NCBI RefSeq assembly: GCF_019669085.1
Contig: NZ_AP024401.1
Location: forward strand, 124,001 to 188,000
Direction: 5' to 3'
Length of the DNA stretch: 64,000 nt
From: Borrelia sp. HM
Lineage (GTDB): Bacteria > Spirochaetota > Spirochaetia > Borreliales > Borreliaceae
Part shown: piece by piece, positions 9,658 through 18,845 of the stretch
Position numbering within the stretch: the stretch's first letter is position 1
Layout: each line of letters opens with the position of its first letter
Made by a program: the position numbers and the translations under genes
The notes under the pieces: model-generated
Databases searched by the model: none
Seen by the model: only the letters and a program-made list of their open reading frames with translations
What the model was told of the DNA's origin: nothing

Positions 9658-10404
9658 TCAACACTCTCCCAAAAACTGTGACTTAAATTTATTAATTTTA
9701 GCTAAAGAGAGAACTTTAATTTGTCCTTCCTTTAAATCATCTAACTTAATATTACCTATTCTAATCCTGTGAATTCTCTTTAAATAGATATTCCGACTTA
9801 AAAAGACTCGCCTAATTTCTCTATTCTTACCTTCTGTTAAAATTAACCTCAAAGAATTATCACCAAGCATTATATAAGATTTTAATTTTAAAATTTCTCT
9901 TTCTATTTTTATCCCACGTTTAAAATTAATAAGCAAATCTTCATCAATAGCCTTTTTTGACTCAACAATATATTCTTTTTCAACTTCCTTTATTGGATGC
10001 AAAATATTATTTGCAAACTGACCATCATTAGTAAACAATAAAAGTCCAGAACTTTTAAAATCAAGTCTACCAACTGAGAACAAACGCTCTTTAAACAAAG
10101 GCTGAACCAGAGATATTGCCAACTTTCTTCCATTTGGATCAAAATTAGAACACAAATAATTTTTAGGCTTATTAAGAGCTATATAAATGTTAGTTTTGAT
10201 TTTGGAATCACGACAAACAAATATCTGTCCTCTATACCTCACTTTATCACCTAAGAAAACTTTATCTCCAAGCTTTGCAAGATTGCCATTTATTCTGACG
10301 AAATTTTTTTTTATAAGATCCTCACAAAATCTCCTAGAACCTATACCCTTCTCTGCTAAAAAAACATGCGCCCTAAGTCCTTTTTTGCTATTCATATTGT
10401 TCAA
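9658..10404 (-). CDS. rluB: rRNA pseudouridine synthase, RluB/RsuA family
   Basis: Converts a specific uridine in rRNA to pseudouridine. It has an N-terminal S4-like RNA-binding region (RAHVFLAEKGIGSRRFCEDL) and a catalytic domain with the family motif SVGRLDFKSSGLLLFTNDG, which holds the catalytic Asp, then KEYIVE and EGKNREIRR. 248 aa. The start is TTG at 10404, with AAGGA about seven bases upstream; an ATG three codons later has poorer spacing. It overlaps the end of the ScpA-like gene by 17 bp. Choice between RluB, RluE, RluF and RsuA rests on length and context only. Confidence 0.88.
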   Translation of the reverse strand: MNNMNSKKGLRAHVFLAEKGIGSRRFCEDLIKKNFVRINGNLAKLGDKVFLGDKVRYRGQIFVCRDSKIKTNIYIALNKPKNYLCSNFDPNGRKLAISLVQPLFKERLFSVGRLDFKSSGLLLFTNDGQFANNILHPIKEVEKEYIVESKKAIDEDLLINFKRGIKIEREILKLKSYIMLGDNSLRLILTEGKNREIRRVFLSRNIYLKRIHRIRIGNIKLDDLKEGQIKVLSLAKINKFKSQFLGEC

Positions 10405-11176
10405 TGCTTTTTCCTTTTTTTAAAACCAAGTTACCATTTATATAAACCATATCTATAATATTTAACATTTTACATTCAAGAACAACTAAGAAATAACAAA
10501 ATTTTTCAAAAAAGTAACACCTATCATTAGGATCCAATAAAAAATCAAAAACACAATTACCTTCCTTAGCTAAAATAGAAATAATTCTATTTTTTTTATC
10601 CAAAAATCTAGCATTATATGTACCTAAAATGACATTAGACTTTTTTATATTATCCCAAATCTCACCATACTTCCTGATACGCCTTGAAGCCTTAACACTA
10701 CTATCTTTAAATTTTTGAATACCAGAAGAAACAGCCATATAACTTTGGGGACTATTATTACCACCCCCCGAACTTTCCACAAAGATACTAGCATTTCTAA
10801 AAAAAGAAACCTTAGATATATCTGAATATACACTATGTTTTAAATTTTGCTTCACATCTTTAGATTTTTCATTTTTTTTGCTAAAACTTATTAATTTGCG
10901 AACCATCTTCCTTCCAAATAGCTTTTTTTCTTTTAATTTTACCGTATAAAGAACCTGTGTCTTCAAATAAAGCAAACTAGCCGAAAAAGAATAAAATCTA
11001 ATTAATTCTTTAACATCTATTTCAAGACCATCAGAAAATATCAAAAAATCTTCTATTATTTTATTTAAATTCAAAGTCTTTAAAAGCTCTCTTTTACCCA
11101 CTATATAATCAAAAAAAATTTCTATTTCCCCTTTAAAATCATCACAAACAATCAAATAATCATTTAAATTCGCCAT
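10388..11176 (-). CDS. scpA: ScpA-like chromosome segregation protein (divergent)
   Basis: ScpA is the kleisin subunit that bridges the SMC dimer. Here residues 12-90 follow the ScpA pattern: FKGEIEIFFDYIVG (family FxGPLDLLLxLI), a helix containing IEDFLIF, then SFSASLLYLKTQVLY (family AxLLxIKSxxLLP). The centre is low-complexity and lysine/serine-rich, and the C-terminus (262 aa in all) could be the winged helix. Similarity is weak, so this rests partly on position next to recA and rluB; scpA/scpB-rluB clusters are common. No scpB lies in the window. ATG start, one base after which recA ends. Confidence 0.58.
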   Translation of the reverse strand: MANLNDYLIVCDDFKGEIEIFFDYIVGKRELLKTLNLNKIIEDFLIFSDGLEIDVKELIRFYSFSASLLYLKTQVLYTVKLKEKKLFGRKMVRKLISFSKKNEKSKDVKQNLKHSVYSDISKVSFFRNASIFVESSGGGNNSPQSYMAVSSGIQKFKDSSVKASRRIRKYGEIWDNIKKSNVILGTYNARFLDKKNRIISILAKEGNCVFDFLLDPNDRCYFFEKFCYFLVVLECKMLNIIDMVYINGNLVLKKGKSIEQYE

Positions 11177-11177
11177 T

Positions 11178-12269
11178 TTAATCTTTTTCTTTCACAATAT
11201 CAATAGCACTAATTTCAAGACAATCCTGACTAGGACCTTCAAAAATTATCTTTCTAAGTGTATTCTCAAGTTTATCAGTAATTTCCTTTTCTTGAATTAG
11301 ATAATTAACAGCACTTTCTCTACCCTGTCCTAATTTATCATTGCCCATAGAATACCAAGAACCTGTTTTTTGTATTAAGTTATACTTAATCGAAGCATCC
11401 AATATACTGGCTTCACGAGAAATACCTTTTCCAAAATAAATTACAAGCTCTACTTTACGAAAAGGAGGTGCTAATTTATTTTTTACAACCTTAACTCTTA
11501 TTTTATTTCCAATAACATCATCTGCAGAACTTCCTATTACTTGTTCAATCTTTCTAACTTCAAGACGAAGAGAAGAATAAAATTTTAAAGCATTTCCTCC
11601 AGTAGTAGTCTCTGGATTGCCAAACATGATACCAATTTTGGTTCTTATTTGATTAATAAACATAATACAAGTATTAGATTTTGAAAGTATTCCGGTAATC
11701 TTTCTTAAAGCTTTGCTCATTAATCTTGCTTGAAGCCCAATCTGAGAATCTCCCATCTCTCCTTCAATCTCTGCCCGTGGTGTTAAAGCTGCAACAGAAT
11801 CAATAACAATCAAATCAACTCCACCACTCCTAATTAAATACTCAGTAATCTCAAGAGCTTGCTCACCTGTATCAGGCTGACTAAGCCAAAGTTCATCAAT
11901 ATTAACACCCAGAGCACGTGCATAACCAGGGTCAAGGGCATGCTCAGCATCAATGAAAGCCGCTATTCCACCACTTTTTTGAATCTCAGCAATTGCTTGA
12001 AGAGTTAAAGTAGTCTTACCAGAAGATTCTGGTCCAAAAATTTCTACTACCCTTCCCATTGGATATCCTCCAACACCAATTGCCTCATCAAGTAAAATAG
12101 AACCACTAGAGATGCTCTTTATACCCTTGCCTACAGGAGATTCTCCCATTTTAATAAGACTTCCTTTGCCAAAATCTTTTTCTATCTGAATTCTAGCAAG
12201 CTCAATAGCCTTTTCTCTACTTAATCTGTCATTTAAAGAATTATCTATTTTGTCTTTTAATTTTGACAT
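11178..12269 (-). CDS. recA: Recombinase RecA
   Basis: Forms ATP-dependent filaments on single-stranded DNA for strand exchange. The gene is intact: Walker [11 protein letters not shown] near residue 70, Walker [11 protein letters not shown], loop L1 ([20 protein letters not shown]), loop L2 [22 protein letters not shown], and the [11 protein letters not shown] segment. I use the ATG at 12269 (363 aa, [10 protein letters not shown]); the upstream in-frame TTG at 12287 overlaps the end of the greA gene. The SD is weak (AGAAGAAG). It starts 10 bases after the greA stop. Confidence 0.97.
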   Translation of the reverse strand: MSKLKDKIDNSLNDRLSREKAIELARIQIEKDFGKGSLIKMGESPVGKGIKSISSGSILLDEAIGVGGYPMGRVVEIFGPESSGKTTLTLQAIAEIQKSGGIAAFIDAEHALDPGYARALGVNIDELWLSQPDTGEQALEITEYLIRSGGVDLIVIDSVAALTPRAEIEGEMGDSQIGLQARLMSKALRKITGILSKSNTCIMFINQIRTKIGIMFGNPETTTGGNALKFYSSLRLEVRKIEQVIGSSADDVIGNKIRVKVVKNKLAPPFRKVELVIYFGKGISREASILDASIKYNLIQKTGSWYSMGNDKLGQGRESAVNYLIQEKEITDKLENTLRKIIFEGPSQDCLEISAIDIVKEKD

Positions 12270-12279
12270 CTTACTTCTT

Positions 12280-14982
12280 CTAATCAATTTTGGCAGGTTC
12301 TACCTTTTTAATATGATATCTAAAATGAGTATTATTTATCATAAAATCAAGATTGTCCCCTTCCTTTGCATCTAATAAATTTTCTCCAAAAGGAGACTTA
12401 TAAGATATAATACCCTCATCAGGATTTGATTCCCAAGGTCCAAATATCAAATAAAACTCTTCTTTACCAGTATCTTCATTAAGCATAGTAACTTTTGTTC
12501 CAAATCCAACAACAGAACTTTGAAGCTCTTTCATATCAACAACCTTTGCAACATCTATTTCTGACATAAGCAAATTCAATCTTTTTGTTAAGAACTGCTG
12601 CCTTTCCTTAGCAGAATGATATTCAGCATTTTCCTTTAAATCACCAAGCTCACGAGCTTTACCAATTTCTTTAGAATTTTCTGGTATTTCTACATCCTTT
12701 AAATACTGCAATTCTTTTTGTTTTCTACTAAGAGAACTTAAAATAGTTAAAAATCCTACCTCAACCTTCTCTCCTGCGAATTGCATTTTCTCATCTTCAA
12801 ATTCAATATCACCAAATATAGTCCTTATTGCAGATTTAATATGTAGAAGATCTTTTGGAGGAAAATCTCTTATATAAAAACACGTCATATATACCCTTTT
12901 GGCAAGTTCCTCATCCATAACCTTACCTAAAACAATATTAAGGTATCTATCCTTAATCAAAAGATTAATTACCATCCTATAAATTCTCTTATTAGCAACA
13001 GAATTGTTTTTATTATTAATTTTAACAACACTACCTGTTAAAATTTTAATCAAATTTACTAATAACTCTGAATCAGAATAATCTAAATTTACTGAATAAA
13101 TGGTGTAATGTTTTAAAATCCAAATATAAGCATCTTTATAGACTTTATAATTTTTGATGACATAATTAAAAAGCTGTTCTATTTCTTTTAGATCTTCCTT
13201 ATAAAGAGAATCTATCAATTTCTTATTAATGTAATAAGGAAAAAGTTGTTTATAATAACAAACCCAATCAATCAACTCTTCTTTAATTAAAGATACCAAC
13301 TCTTTTTTGATCTCTGCATTCAAGATTGAATCAAAAAGATCAACTATATTTTTAGAATACTCTCTTAAGAGAACTTCTAAATTAATATCTTTTTCAATAT
13401 TAATTTTTAAAGCAATTCCATTTTCAGAGTTTTTTAAAGATTTAAGTATCACATAAGAACTTATCACATAGTGATCAACTTTTGTAAAATTATTAACATA
13501 AATTAAAAAATAATTAAGCATCTCCTCTTCAATATGCAAATCCTTTACAACACCACCTGCTGTACAATAATGCATAAAAATTTCATATCTTTTGTAAAAA
13601 TCTTTTTCTATTTTAAACTTATCATAAACTTTTTCATTAAAATTAGAAGCCCTCTCATTATACATATAAAAGTCAGCTTTTCCGGATGCCATAACAAAAT
13701 GAGGATTATCTCTTAAAATTTGCTTAGCTTTTATACTCCAAGCATTCCACACGCTTTGAGTCATTAAACTTGGAACAAGTTCTCGCTTGATTCCTTTAAG
13801 ATCAATTGATTTATAACTTTTAATAATTACTTTTAAAGCCCATTCAATATCTCTTTTTAAACTCTCTACAAGTTCTTCTTTTGGTTTAATTGCCTTTAAA
13901 ACCCTAATATTATCTTTTTCAAGAGGTACTAAAGCAGAAATAGCCATATCAAAACTAATAAAATGTCCACGCTTAGAAACAAAATCAACTACAATACCTT
14001 GTTCATTTACATCTTTAACTATTCCTACAAACCAAGTCTGATGATAAACAAAATTTCCTTTAGCAAAAAATAAATACTTTTCAAAATCAGAATAAACATC
14101 AACAAAATTTTTATCTAAGTTTTCAATGTCAGATTTTTCAAGATATTCCTCAATATTTTTAATATCCTTATATTTTTCTCTTAAAAAGAGAACTAAATTC
14201 TCTCTTGCTTTCTGATTTTTATTATCAAGCTTTAAAATTCCTTTCAAAATTTCTATTGTTTCATTAACATGTTCACTTATAGAGTAATGTTCATATAAAT
14301 CCTCATAAAGAACCACAGCTTTTTTAAAACCAAGTTCTTTTTCAACTTTCTGAAGTATTAAAAGAAAAGAATCAAAGTCATCAGAAGTATATCGAATCAA
14401 TTTAGACCATATTTCTCTGATGCCTGACATTTGTTTTTTATCAATAAAACGATAAATTGCTTTTCTAAAAAAATATATTGACTTTTGCAAATCAATATTC
14501 TCATAATGCATAGCAAGCTGCCTTACAAATACAGTATCATCAACATCAGATTCAACAATACGAATCCAAATATCTGGTAATTTATCATTTTCATTATTTT
14601 GCGAATATATCTTTGCAAGCGTGTAAAGTGCATGCTTATTCTCAGAAGTTAAAAGCATCTTATGACATATATGCTCAACAAGAGACCACCTCAAATTTTG
14701 GGAAAACAAATCTAAAACTGTAAGCAAACTCATATCATTAAGTGGCCTTCTACTATATATAAGCATGCCTGAAATATAAAGACCAGCAATACTCTTCTTG
14801 ATATCCTTTAAATGTTTACTACAAATATCTAGAGCTTCCTCTGTTAAATTCTCCAAAATTATATTATCTATTAATTCATCCAATTCCTTTATCTTTGCAA
14901 GAGAATAATTATTAACAACTATCCTTGTCCATTTATCCTCTTGTAAGATATTATCCAATCTTTCTATAGTGGTGTTAGACAT
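12280..14982 (-). CDS. greA: Transcript cleavage factor GreA with very long N-terminal helical region
   Basis: The last ~160 residues (about 740-900) are a complete GreA: an N-terminal coiled coil with the acidic-tip motif [20 protein letters not shown], then the FKBP-like C-terminal domain ([10 protein letters not shown] ... [20 protein letters not shown]). GreA rescues backtracked RNA polymerase. The first ~740 residues are all-helical and TPR/HAT-like (e.g. [39 protein letters not shown]) with a possible small beta segment near residues 315-350 ([23 protein letters not shown]). Ordinary GreA is ~158 aa. Long GreA fusions are known in Borrelia and, as I recall, Chlamydia. ATG start with AGGAG six bases upstream. 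Confidence 0.92.
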   Translation of the reverse strand: MSNTTIERLDNILQEDKWTRIVVNNYSLAKIKELDELIDNIILENLTEEALDICSKHLKDIKKSIAGLYISGMLIYSRRPLNDMSLLTVLDLFSQNLRWSLVEHICHKMLLTSENKHALYTLAKIYSQNNENDKLPDIWIRIVESDVDDTVFVRQLAMHYENIDLQKSIYFFRKAIYRFIDKKQMSGIREIWSKLIRYTSDDFDSFLLILQKVEKELGFKKAVVLYEDLYEHYSISEHVNETIEILKGILKLDNKNQKARENLVLFLREKYKDIKNIEEYLEKSDIENLDKNFVDVYSDFEKYLFFAKGNFVYHQTWFVGIVKDVNEQGIVVDFVSKRGHFISFDMAISALVPLEKDNIRVLKAIKPKEELVESLKRDIEWALKVIIKSYKSIDLKGIKRELVPSLMTQSVWNAWSIKAKQILRDNPHFVMASGKADFYMYNERASNFNEKVYDKFKIEKDFYKRYEIFMHYCTAGGVVKDLHIEEEMLNYFLIYVNNFTKVDHYVISSYVILKSLKNSENGIALKINIEKDINLEVLLREYSKNIVDLFDSILNAEIKKELVSLIKEELIDWVCYYKQLFPYYINKKLIDSLYKEDLKEIEQLFNYVIKNYKVYKDAYIWILKHYTIYSVNLDYSDSELLVNLIKILTGSVVKINNKNNSVANKRIYRMVINLLIKDRYLNIVLGKVMDEELAKRVYMTCFYIRDFPPKDLLHIKSAIRTIFGDIEFEDEKMQFAGEKVEVGFLTILSSLSRKQKELQYLKDVEIPENSKEIGKARELGDLKENAEYHSAKERQQFLTKRLNLLMSEIDVAKVVDMKELQSSVVGFGTKVTMLNEDTGKEEFYLIFGPWESNPDEGIISYKSPFGENLLDAKEGDNLDFMINNTHFRYHIKKVEPAKID

Positions 14983-15017
14983 TCAACTCTCCTAATATCA
15001 ATTTTATTAAAATTAAA

Positions 15018-15962
15018 CTAATTGACATACTGTTGATATATTCCTATATCTATTTCTTTAATATAAGATAAAATTTCATCAATTCGGACACGATCTTCTT
15101 TTATCCTTACATAATGATCAATAAGCCAAAAATATTTATTAATAAGCCTTGGAAGCAATATACTTTCATTTATAGATCGATAAGATTTTTCTTTAAGCTC
15201 ATTGCGTAAACTATAAACAGACTGCTTTAAATGACCAAGTTCAATAGGTCTTAATTCTCGCTTTATATTAAATACACCATTCAATGCACCATAAACAGGT
15301 ATCCATTCCTTAATAAGAGTATCAGAAATATTCCTATCAATCTTAATAGCTTCTATTAACTTAAGTATCATTTCAGATTCAAGAGCATCTATATCTATCT
15401 TTTGGGGATTAATAAAAAAAGCTTCTCTAAATAAAACCTTAGCTTCTTTAATTTCATCAATAAGAGCATAAGAATCAGCAAGCTCAGCAACTACATCTGC
15501 ATTCTCTTTCGCATCCCCTAATATCTGCAAAAAAACGGATATAGCCCTCTCATAATTCCCCATTCCCTTATAAGACTTAGCAATCTTTATTAAAATATCC
15601 AAGTTTTCTGGTTGTAATTTATATATATCTTTATATATAGTTAAGCATAATTGAAATATAAAATATTTAATTGAGTTTCGGCCTTGAACAAAATCAAAAT
15701 TCATCTTTTTTAAATATCTTCTAGCAAAATTATTCCACTCTCTAACTAAAAATTCAGCCTTTTCATAGTCCTTATCTATCCGATCAAGACTTTCAACCTG
15801 ACCACTCCAATATACAGAACTTTTTAAAGCAGTCAAAACCTCAATATTATCAAAATCAAGAGCATGTGCTTCTTCTGATTTCATTAAAGCTGTTTTAAAA
15901 TCACCTTTTCTGAAGCTTAAATAAACATCCTTGATTAATTCCGCGATTTTTTCTGATGACAC
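15018..15962 (-). CDS. TPR-repeat protein, function unknown
   Basis: A 314-aa soluble helical protein with TPR-like units, e.g. SFRKGDFKTALMKSEEAHAL and SYKGMGNYERAISVFLQIL, then KEAKVLFREAFFINPQKID. The C-terminal third is helical without clear repeats. No signal peptide or membrane segment. The start is GTG at 15962; AGGA is only two to three bases upstream, so the exact start is uncertain, although no in-frame ATG lies nearby. It heads the minus-strand run that continues into greA and recA, 35 bp upstream of greA, and may act with the TPR part of GreA; that is only inference. Confidence 0.82.
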   Translation of the reverse strand: MSSEKIAELIKDVYLSFRKGDFKTALMKSEEAHALDFDNIEVLTALKSSVYWSGQVESLDRIDKDYEKAEFLVREWNNFARRYLKKMNFDFVQGRNSIKYFIFQLCLTIYKDIYKLQPENLDILIKIAKSYKGMGNYERAISVFLQILGDAKENADVVAELADSYALIDEIKEAKVLFREAFFINPQKIDIDALESEMILKLIEAIKIDRNISDTLIKEWIPVYGALNGVFNIKRELRPIELGHLKQSVYSLRNELKEKSYRSINESILLPRLINKYFWLIDHYVRIKEDRVRIDEILSYIKEIDIGIYQQYVN

Positions 15963-16143
15963 ATTCCTACCACTTTAAAATATATATAAATCCCAAACTA
16001 GTTTATATAATTATAACATTAATAAGTTTTTAGTCAAACCAGCCTATTTAAAACCAAAAACAATATTCTATTTATTATTTTTTTAATATAGAATTTATGT
16101 AAAAAATGTTAAAAACAATCATCATGAGGATAGCTTCGATTTT

Positions 16144-17286
16144 ATGGACATGGAAACTAACAAACTTATTAAGAAATCTATTCGCTATTATAACTCTCAA
16201 AAATATTCAGACGTAATAAAACTCTTAGAAAAGGAAATTTTCTTTTACAAGAATTACTACTTTTATCATTACATTTTAGGAATGTCTTATCTTCGAATAG
16301 GAAATTTAGGAAATGCTCAAACATATCTTAAAAAAGCTTATACTTTAAATCCAACAGAACCAGATGTTAAACAATCAATAGCAATATTACTAGCAGCCCA
16401 AGGGAAAGAAGACAAAGCTATACAAATATGGCTTAAAATGATAGAAGATAATCAAGCAATAAAACGATCAGAACTCTCCTTAGAAGTGATTAGAAAAAAT
16501 CCCATTCAAGGGACATTATTCCTAAACAAAAACAAACTATATGCTAAGCTATTTCCAAAAATCAAAGTCAAAACAAAATATAAAATATCTAAATTAATAA
16601 AATTACTAACAATACCAAGCCTTGTATTTTTAGTAATATCAATACTCTTATTTACAAACTACAACGAAGTAATTAAACTGATATTAAAAATCAATCCTAC
16701 ATCACAAGAAAAAAAAGCTTTAAACAATATTGCAGCATATATTGATGATATTAAAATAAATGATAAAGAAAAAATTGAAAATCATGAAGGACAATTTGTG
16801 TTCATACTCACTGAAACTGAAATCAAAAATTCATTTCAAAAAATTAAAAATCATCTAAAAAAAAGTAAAGATAATTTTGCAAGAATTGAAATAAATAAGA
16901 TATTAAACTCAAATGCATCAGAATCAATTAAACTTAAAGCCAAAAATTTAGCAAGTTTTATCTCAAGACCAGACTTTATTACATTCAATGACTATTTAAC
17001 TTTAAAACAAATTCAAAAAAATCCATCAATTTACTCAAATGTATATGTAAAATGGGAGGGAATTACACATAATGTTGAAAAAAAAGATAACATAACTTAC
17101 TTTGACTTTTATGTTGGATATAACAAAAATGTCCTTGAAGGAATAATAACTACAAAAACAAGTTTTGATATCGATATTGATTTCAAGGACTCTGTTGAAA
17201 TACTTGGACAAATAGATTATGACTATAACACAAATAAAATAACTTTAAATGCAATCACAATACGCAAAATAGAGAGAAAAAATTAA
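16144..17286 (+). CDS. TPR membrane protein with OB-like C-terminal domain
   Basis: A 380-aa protein in three parts. Residues 1-110 are TPR repeats (YYNSQKYSDVIKLLEKEI; MSYLRIGNLGNAQTYLKKAY). A single transmembrane segment lies at about residues 157-178 (LLTIPSLVFLVISILLF). The remainder is a charged extracytoplasmic domain whose last ~90 residues (from about 290) look beta-rich, in the style of an OB fold (VYVKWEGIT, YFDFYVGY, VEILGQIDYDYNTNKITL). I do not recognise a named family. ATG at 16144 (a second at 16150); GAGGA is about 12 bases away. Divergent from the preceding TPR gene and convergent with hisS. Confidence 0.82.
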   Translation: MDMETNKLIKKSIRYYNSQKYSDVIKLLEKEIFFYKNYYFYHYILGMSYLRIGNLGNAQTYLKKAYTLNPTEPDVKQSIAILLAAQGKEDKAIQIWLKMIEDNQAIKRSELSLEVIRKNPIQGTLFLNKNKLYAKLFPKIKVKTKYKISKLIKLLTIPSLVFLVISILLFTNYNEVIKLILKINPTSQEKKALNNIAAYIDDIKINDKEKIENHEGQFVFILTETEIKNSFQKIKNHLKKSKDNFARIEINKILNSNASESIKLKAKNLASFISRPDFITFNDYLTLKQIQKNPSIYSNVYVKWEGITHNVEKKDNITYFDFYVGYNKNVLEGIITTKTSFDIDIDFKDSVEILGQIDYDYNTNKITLNAITIRKIERKN

Positions 17287-17331
17287 CTTTGTGACTATCA
17301 TATAAAACCATTGAAGCTTAATTACTTTCTA

Positions 17332-18702
17332 CTAAAAAGGTGTGCTTAAAAATTTATCATTCCCTTTAACAAATTTTATGGTCTCATCAAAAGACAATAA
17401 CAACTCTTCCTTCTTGGTTAAGTCTCTTACCTTTATCTTATCCTCTTTATATTCCTCTTGTCCTATAAAAAATAAAAATCTTATAGCTTTATCAAGAGCA
17501 TATTCTATTTGTTCCTTAATATTCTTACCATCCTTATTCTTTGGATATACCTCACAAGCAATATTATTTATCTTAGAATAATCATGTCTTCTAAATTTAT
17601 CTGCAAGTTTATAATAATAGTCTTGCAATTCAGAGTCTATGTTAACAATTAATACCCTTGAACTGGCTTTAACAACAAATAATTTAATATAATTAAATTT
17701 ATCACTCTCAATTATATGTTGAATCCTATCAACACCAAAAGATCCACCAACTCCTGACACTTTTTGCAAAGAATTAGAAAATAAGGACAATAAATTATTG
17801 TATCTTCCACCACTACAAATACTCCCTACATCAACGCCAGTCATCTTAGCCTCAAACACAAGTCCGGTATAATAATCAAGACCACGAACTATCTTAAGAT
17901 TAAAGTTAAATGCATCTTGAATGCCTAATGCACTAAGATGCATAAAGATATCTTCAATTCTATTAATATCATCATTATGATCTAACATATCTTTTAAGAT
18001 TTTCAATTTATCCCAAAAAGTTCCTTGTAAATTCACAAATTTTAATATTAAATCAACATGTGTCTCACTTAGCTTTGTCAGTAAAGTCTCTCTAACACTT
18101 TCAATTCCTATTTTATCTAATTTATCTATATTGCTCAAAATAAAAATATAATCATTTTTTAACCCCAATTTATCAATATAAGCTTTCAATATTCCAATAT
18201 GAGAAAAGTTAATAACAAACCTTCTATTAATACCCTCTATAAAATTTAAAAAAATTTCTCCAAGACCACAATAAACAACAGATAAGATCTCAGCATCACC
18301 ACGAAAAGTATCCTCACCTACTATATCAAAATCAAATTGCATAAATTCTCTATATCTACCCTTTTGAGTGTTTTCTCCCCTAAATACTTTCCCCACTTGA
18401 GATCTTCTAAAAGGAAATTTAATCTTATTTCTATTAGCAGCCATAAATCTTGCAAAAGGAACCGTTAAATCAAAACGCATAGAAACATCTCTATCTCCAT
18501 TATCTTTAAATCGATATATTTGTTTCTCTACCTCATCCCCACCTTTTTTTAATAAAAATTCAGAATATTCAAGAATAGGAGTATCCATCAAATCAAAATT
18601 ATATGAAGCAAGAACACTATGTATCTGCTTTATAATATGAGTACGAATCAACGCTTCTTTTGGCAAGTAATCTCTAAAACCTTTTAAAGTTCTGACATCC
18701 AC
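17332..18702 (-). CDS. hisS: Histidyl-tRNA synthetase
   Basis: Class II aminoacyl-tRNA synthetase that charges tRNA-His. Motif 1 region follows KGFRDYLP; motif 2 is FRGENTQKGRYREFMQFDFD; the histidine-specific motif RGLDYYTGLVFEA is present; motif 3 is in GVGGSFGVDRI. The C-terminal ~100 residues form the anticodon-binding domain. 456 aa. GTG start at 18702 with AGAGG about eight bases upstream. It is divergent from the PBP gene across about 140 bp. Confidence 0.97.
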   Translation of the reverse strand: MDVRTLKGFRDYLPKEALIRTHIIKQIHSVLASYNFDLMDTPILEYSEFLLKKGGDEVEKQIYRFKDNGDRDVSMRFDLTVPFARFMAANRNKIKFPFRRSQVGKVFRGENTQKGRYREFMQFDFDIVGEDTFRGDAEILSVVYCGLGEIFLNFIEGINRRFVINFSHIGILKAYIDKLGLKNDYIFILSNIDKLDKIGIESVRETLLTKLSETHVDLILKFVNLQGTFWDKLKILKDMLDHNDDINRIEDIFMHLSALGIQDAFNFNLKIVRGLDYYTGLVFEAKMTGVDVGSICSGGRYNNLLSLFSNSLQKVSGVGGSFGVDRIQHIIESDKFNYIKLFVVKASSRVLIVNIDSELQDYYYKLADKFRRHDYSKINNIACEVYPKNKDGKNIKEQIEYALDKAIRFLFFIGQEEYKEDKIKVRDLTKKEELLLSFDETIKFVKGNDKFLSTPF

Positions 18703-18796
18703 TATATTTAAACCTCTACTAATTTAAAATTTAATCTTTTCATAATATAATATTATAAATATGAGAAGAAATTAATCAAACATTAATATTAAAATC

Positions 18797-18826
18797 TTGT
18801 ACTCTTAAATGTTTATTACTTACAAT
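18797..18826 (+). promoter_or_regulatory. Candidate sigma-70 promoter for the PBP gene
   Basis: TTGTAC and TACAAT are separated by 18 bp. The predicted transcription start (about 18833) would fall just after the AAGGAG sequence at 18827-18832, so either that is not the SD or transcription begins further upstream, for instance from the TATAAT-rich run near 18741. Confidence 0.38.
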
Positions 18827-18845
18827 AAGGAGCATGTAGTATTTG

